A stretch of 64,000 bases of DNA, taken from Glaciihabitans sp. (GTDB taxonomy: Bacteria; Actinomycetota; Actinomycetes; Actinomycetales; Microbacteriaceae). The notes beneath the pieces are model-generated. The model had not been told where the DNA came from. It saw only the letters and a list, made by a program, of their open reading frames with translations, and made no database searches. The position numbers and the translations under genes are program-made. The DNA is taken from assembly GCA_025463785.1 (NCBI GenBank), contig JAODBD010000003.1, positions 248,001 through 312,000 of the forward strand. The letters are read 5' to 3'. Below, in pieces: positions 51,930-60,849 of the stretch (position 1 is the first letter of the stretch; each line of letters begins with the position of its first letter).

Positions 51930-52674
51930 TGCGGCGGATCTCCTTGCGAAGCTCGTCGGTGATCTCGATTGAGAGCCGCGCAACCTCGGGGGATTCGATC
52001 CGGCGCTGGTTGGTGTCGTCGACCTGCCATTCGCGTGCAATGCGCCCCGGCCGCGACGACATCAGGATGACGCGCTGCCCGAGCCGCGCCGCCTCACGCA
52101 CGTTGTGAGTGACGAACACGATCGTGCGGCCGGTGGCACGCCAGACCTGTTCAAGTTCCGCGTGGAGCAGGTCGCGGGTGATCGCGTCCAGGGCTGCGAA
52201 CGGCTCGTCCATCAGCAGGACGGGCCGATCCTGGGCGAGACTGCGGGCGAGGGCGACGCGCTGACGCATCCCGCCGGAGAGTTCGTGCGGTCGGCGGTCG
52301 GCGGCATCCGCCAAATTGACGAGGTCGAGCAGCTCCATCGCTTCAGCACGACGCTGGGCGCGTGGCACACCGCGCAGACCGAGCGCCAGCTCGACATTGC
52401 GGCGGGCAGACAGCCAGGGGAACAGCGCTGACTCCTGGAACATCACTGCAGCGCGGCCGCTCGTCACGCTCACGCTGCCAGCGGTCGGCTGGTCAAGGCC
52501 GGCGATGAGGTTCAGCAGGGTCGACTTGCCGCAGCCGGATGCCCCAAGCAGGCAGACAAATTCACCGTCGGCAATTTGGGCGGATACAGAGTCGAGTACC
52601 AGTGGTCCGTTGACGCCGAATCGCTTACTGACCCCGTCGAGCACGATCGCGGGGGGCGGAAGGGTGGCCGTCAT
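51919..52674 (-). CDS. ABC transporter ATP-binding protein (SsuB/TauB type)
   Basis: The 251-residue ATPase has GASGCGKSTLLNLIAGLD (Walker A), ELSGGMRQRVALARSL, LLMDEPFAALD and FVTHNVREA. The ATG lies seven bases after the lipoprotein stop. Together with the neighbouring permease and lipoprotein it makes a complete importer inside the sulfate-reduction operon. Confidence 0.93.
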   Translation of the reverse strand: MTATLPPPAIVLDGVSKRFGVNGPLVLDSVSAQIADGEFVCLLGASGCGKSTLLNLIAGLDQPTAGSVSVTSGRAAVMFQESALFPWLSARRNVELALGLRGVPRAQRRAEAMELLDLVNLADAADRRPHELSGGMRQRVALARSLAQDRPVLLMDEPFAALDAITRDLLHAELEQVWRATGRTIVFVTHNVREAARLGQRVILMSSRPGRIAREWQVDDTNQRRIESPEVARLSIEITDELRKEIRRNAA

Positions 52675-52681
52675 TGTCGGG

Positions 52682-53734
52682 TTACCCCAGCCCGTCGCTC
52701 GACACGCTCGCCGCGCCAGACGCGCGAAGTGCTGCGTTCAGGATGCTGAGGTCGAACAGGCCCTTAAGGTTTCCATTTGTGCCTGTGCCCGCGGCGACGG
52801 CGTGCTCATTGAGCGTTTGAGCGGTACCGGCAAGCGGATCGACGGAGAAGTGCACGAACTGCAGTGCGCGACCGATGACGGCGTCGGACAGTGGCTTGCC
52901 CGCATCCTTCGTCAGCTGCGCGTTGATGACGCTCGCGGCGAGCTTCGGGTTGGCATTCAGCCAATCCACCGCGTCGAGGTTCGCTTTCACGAGCGCCGCA
53001 ACAGTGGCCCGGTGTGATTTTAGGTATGCGCTGTTGACGACGAGGTCCGTGGTCGAAAACTTGCCACCCGGCCATAGGCTCGCCTCGTCAACGAGGACGT
53101 GGGCGCCAGCCGACAGCACTAGCCTCGACGCCCAGGGCTCCGGAACCCAGGCTCCATCGATCTTGCCTGAGGTGAACAACGTGAGGGTTTGGGCGTTATC
53201 GGTCGGCGTGATCGAGACGTCGCCACCGCCAGTCAGGCTCGACGAGAGACCCTGCGTCTTGAGCCAGGATCGCAGTGCGACGTCCTGTGTGTTGCCGAGC
53301 TGCGGGGTGGCGAGCGTCTTTCCCTTGAGCTGAGCGGGCGTCGTGATGCCAGCACGCACCACGAGCTCGGCACCGCCAAAGGCCACGCCAGAAACCACGC
53401 GGAGCGAAGCACCTGAACTCTTGATGTATGAGTTGATCGCGGGGCTCGGGCCAATGTACGCGGCATCGATGGCGCCCGAATTGAGCGCCTCGACAGTGGC
53501 GGGCCCCGCATTGAAGATCTCGGTGCCGAGCTTCGTAGTGCCGAGTTGCTTGGCGAAGAAGCCCTTATTGAGCGCCACGAGCGCCGGCGCCTGCGTCACG
53601 TTGGCGAAATAGCCCAGCTCGACGGATGTCGCAGGCCCCGTCCCGCTCGGTGGCGCTCCCGCGGCGGTACCGGCGCATCCGGCCGCCAGGAGAACGGTCG
53701 CGGCGGCGATCACAATGGTTGTCAGGATTTTCAT
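52682..53734 (-). CDS. substrate-binding lipoprotein of the SsuA/TauA type
   Basis: The 350-residue protein has a lipoprotein signal (IVIAAATVLLAAGC) and an NMT1/SsuA-like binding fold (VELGYFANVTQAPALVALNKGFFAKQLG split at about residues 38-65; FTSGKIDGAWVPEPWASRLV). This family binds sulfonates, taurine, nitrate or thiamine precursors. It is coupled to cysN (ATGA), so sulfate, thiosulfate or a sulfonate is the expected ligand. No sulfonate monooxygenase gene is in the window. Confidence 0.92.
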   Translation of the reverse strand: MKILTTIVIAAATVLLAAGCAGTAAGAPPSGTGPATSVELGYFANVTQAPALVALNKGFFAKQLGTTKLGTEIFNAGPATVEALNSGAIDAAYIGPSPAINSYIKSSGASLRVVSGVAFGGAELVVRAGITTPAQLKGKTLATPQLGNTQDVALRSWLKTQGLSSSLTGGGDVSITPTDNAQTLTLFTSGKIDGAWVPEPWASRLVLSAGAHVLVDEASLWPGGKFSTTDLVVNSAYLKSHRATVAALVKANLDAVDWLNANPKLAASVINAQLTKDAGKPLSDAVIGRALQFVHFSVDPLAGTAQTLNEHAVAAGTGTNGNLKGLFDLSILNAALRASGAASVSSDGLG

Positions 53735-55059
53735 TCGTCGTTCCGTTCGAGGATCGTACCTGCGGCGAGGGTGGCCCCGTCGCTCGGATTGATGATGAGG
53801 AACGCCCCTCCCCGCCTGTTATGGGCGAATAATTCAACTGGTAATGCGGCGGATAGGCGCACTCGTGCCTGCCCGATGTCGTTGACGTCAAGTCGATCTG
53901 CGGGCTGAAGTTCGAGAGTGTCGAGGTTCCTGCGTCCCGTGATCTCGAGCACGATGGCCTGGATGGTCGCCGTCCCAAACTTGACGAGCACGCGGGCGCC
54001 GGGCAGCAGTGCGCGATCATCCAGCCAGAAGAGGGATGCCGTGACATTTTTCGTAGGCCCCGGGAGCGTGCCTTCTGCCGCGATGGTGGCACCGCGCGCG
54101 ATGTCGAAGTCGTCGCGGAGCCGGAGCGCCACTGACTGTGGTGCTGCTGCGGTGGTCAGCTCACTGCCAGCAAAGTCGATACCGGTGACGACCGTTGACA
54201 ATCCGTTGTGCGATACCGTGACACGGTCACCGACGCTGACGCGGCCCGACGAAATCTGGCCACCGTACCCTCGGTAATCCCGGAAGGCATCCGGATCGTC
54301 AATTCCGGATGCGAGCGCGCCCTGCGGCCGAATCACCAGCTGAACCGGCATCCGAAAATCTTCCTGTCCGGATTCGAGGTCGTCGGTCGACGGCAGCGTT
54401 TCGAGAAGCTCCAGCAGACTGGGTCCGTCATACCAGGGCATGTTGGGGGAGCGGTCCACGATGTTGTCGCCGAGGAGGGCCGACGTCGGCAGCACGTGGA
54501 CGTCGTCGAGGCCGAGCTGTGCCGTGACCACGCGGACGGCGTCGGCAACGTGATCGAACGCCCGCTCCGAGTAGTCGAGCAGGTCGATCTTGTTGACCGC
54601 GATGATGACGTGGGGCACCCGCAATTGGTGCACGACGGAGAGGTGACGACGAGTCTGCTCGAGCACACCCTTCCTGGCGTCGATGAGCATCACCACGGCA
54701 TCCGCGGTCGTTGCGCCCGTGACCATGTTGCGCGTGTACTGAACGTGGCCGGGGCAGTCGGCGAGGATGAACGATCGTTGGGCGGTCGCGAAGTAGCGGT
54801 AGGCGACGTCGATGGTGATGCCCTGTTCGCGCTCGGCGCGCAGGCCGTCCGTGAGCAGGGCGAAGTCGATTCCGCCACCCGTCCCGCCGAAACCGCGTTC
54901 GGTCGAGGTTCGGGTTACCGCCTCGAGCTGATCGGCGAGGATCGACTTCGAGTCGTGCAGGAGGCGCCCGACGAGCGTCGACTTGCCGTCATCAACCGAT
55001 CCGGCGGTGGCAAAACGCAAGAGGGTTCCGACCGTGGATTCTCGGGTGAGCACCGCCAT
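53731..55059 (-). CDS. cysN: sulfate adenylyltransferase subunit 1 (GTPase)
   Basis: The 442-residue protein is an EF-Tu-like GTPase with GSVDDGKSTLVGRLLHDSKS, DCPGHVQYTRNM and NKIDLLD. It lacks the fused APS kinase domain (CysC) found in mycobacteria. With CysD it makes APS from sulfate and ATP, driven by GTP hydrolysis. Its ATG overlaps the cysD stop by one base (TGATG). Confidence 0.95.
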   Translation of the reverse strand: MAVLTRESTVGTLLRFATAGSVDDGKSTLVGRLLHDSKSILADQLEAVTRTSTERGFGGTGGGIDFALLTDGLRAEREQGITIDVAYRYFATAQRSFILADCPGHVQYTRNMVTGATTADAVVMLIDARKGVLEQTRRHLSVVHQLRVPHVIIAVNKIDLLDYSERAFDHVADAVRVVTAQLGLDDVHVLPTSALLGDNIVDRSPNMPWYDGPSLLELLETLPSTDDLESGQEDFRMPVQLVIRPQGALASGIDDPDAFRDYRGYGGQISSGRVSVGDRVTVSHNGLSTVVTGIDFAGSELTTAAAPQSVALRLRDDFDIARGATIAAEGTLPGPTKNVTASLFWLDDRALLPGARVLVKFGTATIQAIVLEITGRRNLDTLELQPADRLDVNDIGQARVRLSAALPVELFAHNRRGGAFLIINPSDGATLAAGTILERNDE

Positions 55060-55997
55060 CAGAAATACCCGTCCTTCTTGCGGTCTTCCATCGCGGCATC
55101 AGAAATTCGGTCATCCGCGCGCGTTGCGCCGCGTTCGGTCAGGGTGCTCACGGTCACTTCGCGCACGACTGCGGCGACATCTGCGGCATCCGATTCGACG
55201 GCCCCGGTGCAACTCATGTCGCCGACGGTTCGGTAGCGAACCGTGCGCGTCTCAACCGCCTCGCGCTCGGTGGGCAGCGAAACCGGGGTCACAGCCCTCC
55301 ACATCCCGTCGCGTTGGAACACCTCGCGATCATGGGCGTAATACAGCGGAGCCAGCTCGATGTTTTCACGCTCGATGTAGCGCCAGACATCCAGCTCGGT
55401 CCAGTTGCTGATCGGAAAGGCGCGCAGGTGCTGTCCGACAGTATGGCGACCGTTATAGAGGTTCCACAGTTCGGGGCGCTGGTTTCGAGGGTTCCACTGG
55501 CCGAACTCGTCTCGCAGGGACAGCACGCGTTCTTTTGCACGCGCTTTGTCTTCATCCCGGCGAGCACCGCCGAAGACTGCGTCATGCCGTCCCGCCGCGA
55601 TGGCATCAAGCAGCGGCAACGTCTGGAGTGGATTTCGCGTACCGTCCGCACGCTCGCGCAGGCGTCCGTCGTCGATGTAGTCCTGTACGGAGGCGACGGT
55701 GAGTCGAAGCCCGAGGCGCGCAACCGTTTCGTCGCGAAAATCGAGAACCTCGGGAAAGTTGTGACCGGTGTCAACATGCAGCAGTGAGAAAGGCACCTTC
55801 GCCGGCCAGAACGCCTTGGCCGCGAGGTGCAGCACGACGACGGAGTCCTTGCCCCCCGAGAACAGCAACACGGGCCGTTCGAACTCGGCGACGACCTCGC
55901 GGATGATGTGGATGGCCTCGCTCTCGAGCATGTCGATTGTCGACAGGCCGTGCCCGGTTGTCGGTGTGGCAAGCAGCGAAGTGGATGTCTCGTTCAC
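55059..55997 (-). CDS. cysD: sulfate adenylyltransferase subunit 2
   Basis: The 312-residue protein has the PP-loop SGGKDSVVVLHLAAKAF and the CysD segment VFGGARRDEDKARAKER, ending RKKDGYF as usual. It adenylates sulfate in complex with CysN. The GTG start at 55997 overlaps the cysH stop (GTGA). Confidence 0.95.
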   Translation of the reverse strand: MNETSTSLLATPTTGHGLSTIDMLESEAIHIIREVVAEFERPVLLFSGGKDSVVVLHLAAKAFWPAKVPFSLLHVDTGHNFPEVLDFRDETVARLGLRLTVASVQDYIDDGRLRERADGTRNPLQTLPLLDAIAAGRHDAVFGGARRDEDKARAKERVLSLRDEFGQWNPRNQRPELWNLYNGRHTVGQHLRAFPISNWTELDVWRYIERENIELAPLYYAHDREVFQRDGMWRAVTPVSLPTEREAVETRTVRYRTVGDMSCTGAVESDAADVAAVVREVTVSTLTERGATRADDRISDAAMEDRKKDGYF

Positions 55998-56722
55998 AGA
56001 TGCAGCCCGCATTCGGTCTTCGTGAGCCCGGCCCATCGTCCGGCCCTCGGGTCTTCGCCGGGGGCGACCGCGCGCGTGCACGGCGCGCAGCCGATCGACG
56101 GGTAGCCGTTGGCCATCAGCAGGTTTACGGGGACAGAGTTGGCGGTCGCGTAGTCGAGCAGTTCGTCGAACGTCCACGCGGCCAGCGGGTTCACCTTGAC
56201 GAGGCCGTTGCGTTCATCCCAGGCGATGAGGGGGGTGGTGGCGCGCGTGGGCGCTTCCTCGCGCCGAACGCCGGTGAACCACACTTCGTATCCGGCGAGT
56301 GATGCCTGGAGCGGCGCGACTTTACGTAGTGCGCAGCAGAGCGTCGGGTCGCGCGAGAACAGTTCCGCGCCATACTGCGCATCCTGTTCTGCGACGGTCT
56401 GCTCGGGCAGTACGTCCACGACGCGAACGTTGAGTGACTTCGCTACCTCATCGCGCGTGACGTAGGTTTCGGTGAAGTGGTACCCGGTGTCGAGGAACAG
56501 CACGTCAACGCCCGGCAGTTGCTGCGAGACGAGGTGGGGTAGAACTGAGTCCGCCATCGAGCACGCGACCGCGACCGCCCCCGTCGCGAAGTTAGCCGAA
56601 ACCCACTCGACGACCTGTTCTGCCGTAGCCCCGAGGAGCTGGGCGGCGCCCTCCTCGGCAAGCGCTCGCAGCTCATCCCTGCTGCGTAGTTCAGGCTTGC
56701 TCTGATCGACGGAGGTGCTCAT
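55994..56722 (-). CDS. cysH: APS reductase (4Fe-4S type)
   Basis: The 242-residue protein has two cysteine pairs, CCALRKVAPL and CAPCTRAVAPGEDPRAGRW, which hold the 4Fe-4S cluster of APS-type reductases, and the catalytic ECGLH at its end. Together with the absence of an APS kinase in the operon, this supports direct reduction of APS to sulfite. The start MSTSVDQ overlaps the sulfite reductase stop (ATGA). Confidence 0.95.
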   Translation of the reverse strand: MSTSVDQSKPELRSRDELRALAEEGAAQLLGATAEQVVEWVSANFATGAVAVACSMADSVLPHLVSQQLPGVDVLFLDTGYHFTETYVTRDEVAKSLNVRVVDVLPEQTVAEQDAQYGAELFSRDPTLCCALRKVAPLQASLAGYEVWFTGVRREEAPTRATTPLIAWDERNGLVKVNPLAAWTFDELLDYATANSVPVNLLMANGYPSIGCAPCTRAVAPGEDPRAGRWAGLTKTECGLHL

Positions 56723-58422
56723 TGCAGTGCCTCTTCCTCGGCCCGGTGGGCCCATTCCGCGAAGGTCTCATCGGCGGCACGATCGGCGAGGAAACGCCGC
56801 ACGAGCCTCTCGACATAGTCGGTGAGGCCCTCCGCGGTGACTTTCAGGCCGCGAACCGTGCGCCCGAGCCCGGCCTCCTCGCGGCCGATGGATGCGAGCC
56901 CGCCACCGAGGTGAACCTGAAACCCCGGCTCCTGGCCGCCCTTCCCGTCAGGAAGGAGCTGACCCTTCAGGCCAATATCGGCCGTCTGGATGCGAGCACA
57001 GGAGTTGGGGCATCCGTTGATATGAAGGCTGATCTGCTGCGGCACCTCGATGCCTGCGAGGCGCCGTTCGAGTTCGAGCACGGCGTCGGTTGCCGTCTGC
57101 TTGGTTTCGACGATTGCCAGTTTGCAGAACTCGATCCCCGTGCACGCGATCGTGCCACGGCGGAACAGGCTCGGCTTCGCGGTGAGGCCGAGAGCTTCGA
57201 GCTCGACGAGCAGCGTCTCGACGTGTGCCTCGGGGATGTCGAGCAGCACGAGTTTCTGGTGCGGAGTCGTGCGCAGTCGGGTCGACCCGTTCGCCTCGAG
57301 CAGGTCGGCGAGACTGGTGAGGATGCTCCCCGACACCCGGCCAACGAATGGCGTCACTCCTATGTAGAAGCGCCCATCCTTTTGGCGGTGCACGCCGATG
57401 TGGTCACCCGGGGTGGTCGGGGTGGGGGCCGCCGGACCGTCGGGGAGGGCGTAGCCCAGATACTCCGTCTCGAGCACGCTGCGGAACTTCTCAATACCCC
57501 AGTCGGCGACCAGGAGTTTCAGACGCGCCTTCGCCCGCAGGCGGCGGAACCCGTAGTCACGGAAGATCGCCGCAACGCCGTACCAGACGTCGGCAACGTC
57601 GGAGGGAGCAACGAAGGCGCCTAGCCGCTCGGCCAGGCGGGGCGCGGTGGAAAGGCCGCCACCGACCCAAACGTCGTAGCCGATACCCAGTTCGGGATGC
57701 TCGACCGCGACGAATGCGATGTCGTTGATCTCGTGAACGACGTCCTGGCTCGGGTGCCCGGTGATCGCGGTCTTGAATTTGCGCGGCAGGTTTGCCAACT
57801 CAGGATCACCGATGTACTTGGCGGTGATCTCGTCGATCACGTCGGAGGGATCGATCAGTTCGTCGGCCGCGATGCCGGCGACGGGTGAGCCGAGGACCAC
57901 CCGCGGCACATCGCCGCAGGCTTCGGTTGTTCCGAGCCCTACTTCCTCAAGCCGACGCCAGATTTCGGGCACGTCCTCGACGCGGATCCAATGCAGCTGG
58001 ATGTTCTGGCGGTCGGTCAGGTCGGCCGTGTCGCGTCCGAATTCGGTCGAGATCTCGCCAATGACCCTCAGCTGCTCTGTCGTCAGCTGGCCCCCGTCGA
58101 TGCGAACCCGAAGCATGAAGTATTTGTCTTCGAGCTCGTGCGGTTCGAGCGTGGCGGTCTTGCCGCCGTCGATGCCGGGTTTGCGCTGCGTATACAGGCC
58201 CCACCAGCGAAAGCGACCGTGCAGGTCGGTGCCGTCGATCGAGTCAAAGCCGCTCTTGGAGTAGTTGTTCTCGATGCGCTCGCGTACCGCCAGGCCGCCG
58301 TCATCCTGCTTCCACGCCTCATTCGCGTTCAGCGGGGTCGTGCCATCGACCTTCCACTGGCCGTTCGACCGTGTCGAGGTAGCGCGTTGCGGCGTGGCCG
58401 CGCCTGTATCCGTCTGCGGCAT
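56719..58422 (-). CDS. sir: ferredoxin-dependent sulfite reductase (NirA/SirA type)
   Basis: The 567-residue siroheme enzyme has the two sulfite/nitrite reductase repeats and cluster-binding CTGIEFCKLAI and NGCPNSCARIQ, which give the Cx5C and Cx3C cysteines. LTDRQNIQLHWIRVEDVP lies in the first half. It reduces sulfite to sulfide with electrons from ferredoxin. The ATG at 58422 has GGGAAG eight bases upstream. It is the first gene of the ten-gene operon that ends at 48353. Confidence 0.93.
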   Translation of the reverse strand: MPQTDTGAATPQRATSTRSNGQWKVDGTTPLNANEAWKQDDGGLAVRERIENNYSKSGFDSIDGTDLHGRFRWWGLYTQRKPGIDGGKTATLEPHELEDKYFMLRVRIDGGQLTTEQLRVIGEISTEFGRDTADLTDRQNIQLHWIRVEDVPEIWRRLEEVGLGTTEACGDVPRVVLGSPVAGIAADELIDPSDVIDEITAKYIGDPELANLPRKFKTAITGHPSQDVVHEINDIAFVAVEHPELGIGYDVWVGGGLSTAPRLAERLGAFVAPSDVADVWYGVAAIFRDYGFRRLRAKARLKLLVADWGIEKFRSVLETEYLGYALPDGPAAPTPTTPGDHIGVHRQKDGRFYIGVTPFVGRVSGSILTSLADLLEANGSTRLRTTPHQKLVLLDIPEAHVETLLVELEALGLTAKPSLFRRGTIACTGIEFCKLAIVETKQTATDAVLELERRLAGIEVPQQISLHINGCPNSCARIQTADIGLKGQLLPDGKGGQEPGFQVHLGGGLASIGREEAGLGRTVRGLKVTAEGLTDYVERLVRRFLADRAADETFAEWAHRAEEEALQ

Positions 58423-58539
58423 TGTCACTCTTCCCTGGTCGGAGTACTGCTGGTTCGACGGTATCGATGTGACGACCGGCAGGAAACTTCTCCGGCAACG
58501 ACGCGAAACATGGCGTCATCGAACGAAATATTCTGGAGA

Positions 58540-59304
58540 TCAAGCTCGATTGTGTGTAGGCGTGCTTAGTCCGCTCGCGTACCGGTGGCCATTCAACTCT
58601 GCGCGGTACCGGTCACCGACCAGCTCGACGAGAGCATCCGCAGGGCCGAACGTCGGCGACAGGATCGGCTCCGTCACGATGTCAGCGTCGCTGTTCTCGG
58701 CGAGCGACTGGAAGTATCCGGGTGCAAGCAAGTAGGAACTGATAACCACGCGGCGTTCCGGAAAGCGCGCTCTCGCATCGGCGATCGCCTCTGGCAGGGT
58801 CGGCGAGTGGGCGGAATGGAATGCGAGCGTGACGTCATCCCCCAGCTCGGTTGCAAGCTGGGCAGCGACTATGCCGCAGTCCTCGATCGCGCGCGCATCG
58901 CTCGAACCCGCCGCGGCCATGATGACGTGGTCGCCTGGCCGGGAGCCGGCATCTCTCAGCCTGTTACGAAGGATGCGTGCAAGTCGAATGTCGGGACCAA
59001 GCGCCCCCGCGAGCGTCACCCGCGCGCCACCCGCGCGCACCTCCCGCGCGAGGTCGACGTGCACGTGATACCCCGCGGACAGCAGGAGCGGCACGACGAC
59101 AATCCCCGCATCCCCGCGCACGAGGCCGAGGGCTTCGGGCACGTTCGGGCGTTCGACGTCGACGAAGCCGCTCCGCACCTCGATTTCGGGATGCCGGGAT
59201 TCCACGGCGTCCATCAGGCTCGCGATCGCGTTGTGACCGTCGACCGAGGAAGTGCCGTGGGAAATGCCGACGAGCGCGGGACGATGATCGAGAGCAGTGG
59301 TCAC
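58540..59304 (-). CDS. sirohydrochlorin chelatase (CbiX/SirB-like)
   Basis: The 254-residue protein has the two similar halves of a CbiX-type chelatase, with GISHGTSS and VPLLLSAGYHVHVDLAREV in the first and HSAHSPTLPEAI and SSYLLAPGYFQSL in the second. It inserts iron into sirohydrochlorin for siroheme, the cofactor of the sulfite reductase encoded next. The GTG start overlaps the upstream stop (GTGA). Confidence 0.9.
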   Translation of the reverse strand: MTTALDHRPALVGISHGTSSVDGHNAIASLMDAVESRHPEIEVRSGFVDVERPNVPEALGLVRGDAGIVVVPLLLSAGYHVHVDLAREVRAGGARVTLAGALGPDIRLARILRNRLRDAGSRPGDHVIMAAAGSSDARAIEDCGIVAAQLATELGDDVTLAFHSAHSPTLPEAIADARARFPERRVVISSYLLAPGYFQSLAENSDADIVTEPILSPTFGPADALVELVGDRYRAELNGHRYASGLSTPTHNRA

Positions 59305-59837
59305 CGCGGGAACACCGCTTCGGCGGTCTCGCTGATGTGCCACCAGTGGCTTTCATCATCGCGGCATTGCACAGCGGCATGGCGTTCGTCGACGACCGTG
59401 TGGGTTCCGCCCTCGCCGGGTTCCGTGTGCCAGCGCACCGGCTTGTTGTAGAACCGCAGCGCCGACCCGCAGCTGGGGCAGTCACCGCGATATTTCTCGA
59501 GGTGGAGGCGGTCGCCGTATCCGGCAGCAGCGGGCAGGAAGCTCCACGCTGTGAGCGACCGCTGGTTGCGTGCCACGATGCGATGCACACGGAGGGCGAC
59601 GATCGAGAGGCCCGTCGCGGCCAGAAACAGAATGAACAGGGTGACCGACTGCGCGCTGAGATATCCGAGCGGCGCGCCAAGCGCAGCGGGCTTATCGAAT
59701 CTCAGAGTGGTGATGAACAGGGAGAGAACCGCGACCGCTGCCGCCGCGCTCACCACACACAGCAGCGTGTACGCCCGCCTGCCGACGGGAATTGTCATGC
59801 CCCAGCTTCGCGTGAACTGTGGCCCGGTCGCGTCCAT
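59301..59837 (-). CDS. hypothetical membrane protein
   Basis: The 178-residue protein has two membrane segments (about residues 22-45 and 62-83) and a cytoplasmic part with CPSCGSALRF, half of a zinc-ribbon pattern. I do not recognise a family. The ATG at 59837 is assumed; 59798 is possible. It is coupled to the chelatase gene and divergent from cobA, so a connection to siroheme or sulfur metabolism is possible but unproven. Confidence 0.6.
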   Translation of the reverse strand: MDATGPQFTRSWGMTIPVGRRAYTLLCVVSAAAAVAVLSLFITTLRFDKPAALGAPLGYLSAQSVTLFILFLAATGLSIVALRVHRIVARNQRSLTAWSFLPAAAGYGDRLHLEKYRGDCPSCGSALRFYNKPVRWHTEPGEGGTHTVVDERHAAVQCRDDESHWWHISETAEAVFPR

Positions 59838-60017
59838 AGTGTTGAACCCTAGGCAGCGGCAACGGTCGGGGCGATGGCGACCGCAACAATACGTCATGTG
59901 AATACCCCGTCGGTTACGGGATCGACGTGTGGCCGCGACCCCCGATGCCTGGGCAACCCGCAACTCCGGCTACGGTACCGATATCGAGACCAACGAACCT
60001 GCCAGGGGAGGTATGTG

Positions 60018-60821
60018 ATGAGCAACGGTCGCCCGAGTCCTCGGGATGGCGTCGGAAGCGTGGTCCTCGTCGGCGGCGGTCCCGGCTCCGATGACCTCCT
60101 GACCGTATCGGCAGTCAAAGCGCTCGCGGGCGCCGACGTCGTGTTCTTCGACCGTCTCGCCCCGCACGAGAATCTCGCCGCCCTGGCACCTCGCGCTGAG
60201 CTCGTCTACGTCGGCAAGACCCCCGGGCACCACACGCTTGGCCAGCGCGATATCGAGAACGCGATGGTCGAACGCGCCCGCGGCGGCGCCCGCGTCGTGC
60301 GGCTCAAGGGCGGAGATCCGTACGTTTTCGGGCGTGGCAGCGAAGAAGTCATCGCGTGCCAGGCCGCGGGCATCCCGGTGACCGTGATTCCGGGCGTAAC
60401 GAGTGCGGTATCCGTGCCCGCCAGCGCAGGCATCCCGCTGACCCATCGGGGGATGAGCCACCTCTTTACCGTTGTGTCCGGGCACGCACCGCTGACCGAC
60501 ATCGAACTTGCGAGTCTCGCGAAACTGGGCGGCACCCTGGTGATCCTCATGGGGATCGGCACGCTTCCCCATGTGGTCCAGGGCTTGCAGCGCTTTGGTG
60601 CGGCCGCTGATCTGCCCGTCGCGATCATCGAACGGGGGTTCAGTGACTCCCAGAAGACCACGATCACATCTCTCGGCGCGACGGTGCAGGATGCGGCGCT
60701 TGCCGGAGTCAACTCGCCTGCCGTCATCGTGATCGGCGAGGTCGTGCGACTTGCTCACCACGGCGATGACGACGCTTCAGCCCAGATGGCACGCGCCCGA
60801 CGCCTGGCGACGCTCGAATAG
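60018..60821 (+). CDS. cobA: uroporphyrinogen-III C-methyltransferase
   Basis: The 267-residue SUMT has VGGGPGSDDLLTVSAVKAL at the start, VFFDRLAPHENL, VYVGKTPGHH, VVRLKGGDPYVFGRGSEE and GVTSAVSVPASAGIPLTHR. It makes precorrin-2 for siroheme. It lacks the CysG dehydrogenase half, so precorrin-2 oxidation must come from elsewhere. GGGGAGG precedes the ATG at 60018. It is divergent from the chelatase genes. Confidence 0.95.
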   Translation: MSNGRPSPRDGVGSVVLVGGGPGSDDLLTVSAVKALAGADVVFFDRLAPHENLAALAPRAELVYVGKTPGHHTLGQRDIENAMVERARGGARVVRLKGGDPYVFGRGSEEVIACQAAGIPVTVIPGVTSAVSVPASAGIPLTHRGMSHLFTVVSGHAPLTDIELASLAKLGGTLVILMGIGTLPHVVQGLQRFGAAADLPVAIIERGFSDSQKTTITSLGATVQDAALAGVNSPAVIVIGEVVRLAHHGDDDASAQMARARRLATLE

Positions 60822-60849
60822 CGACGACGGGAAGACGCCGGCGCACCGG

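Noticed and set aside
58423-58539. Riboswitch or T-box leader before sulfite reductase
   Set aside because: I could not recognise a SAM, cobalamin or T-box core in the 117 bases; it is probably only a promoter region.
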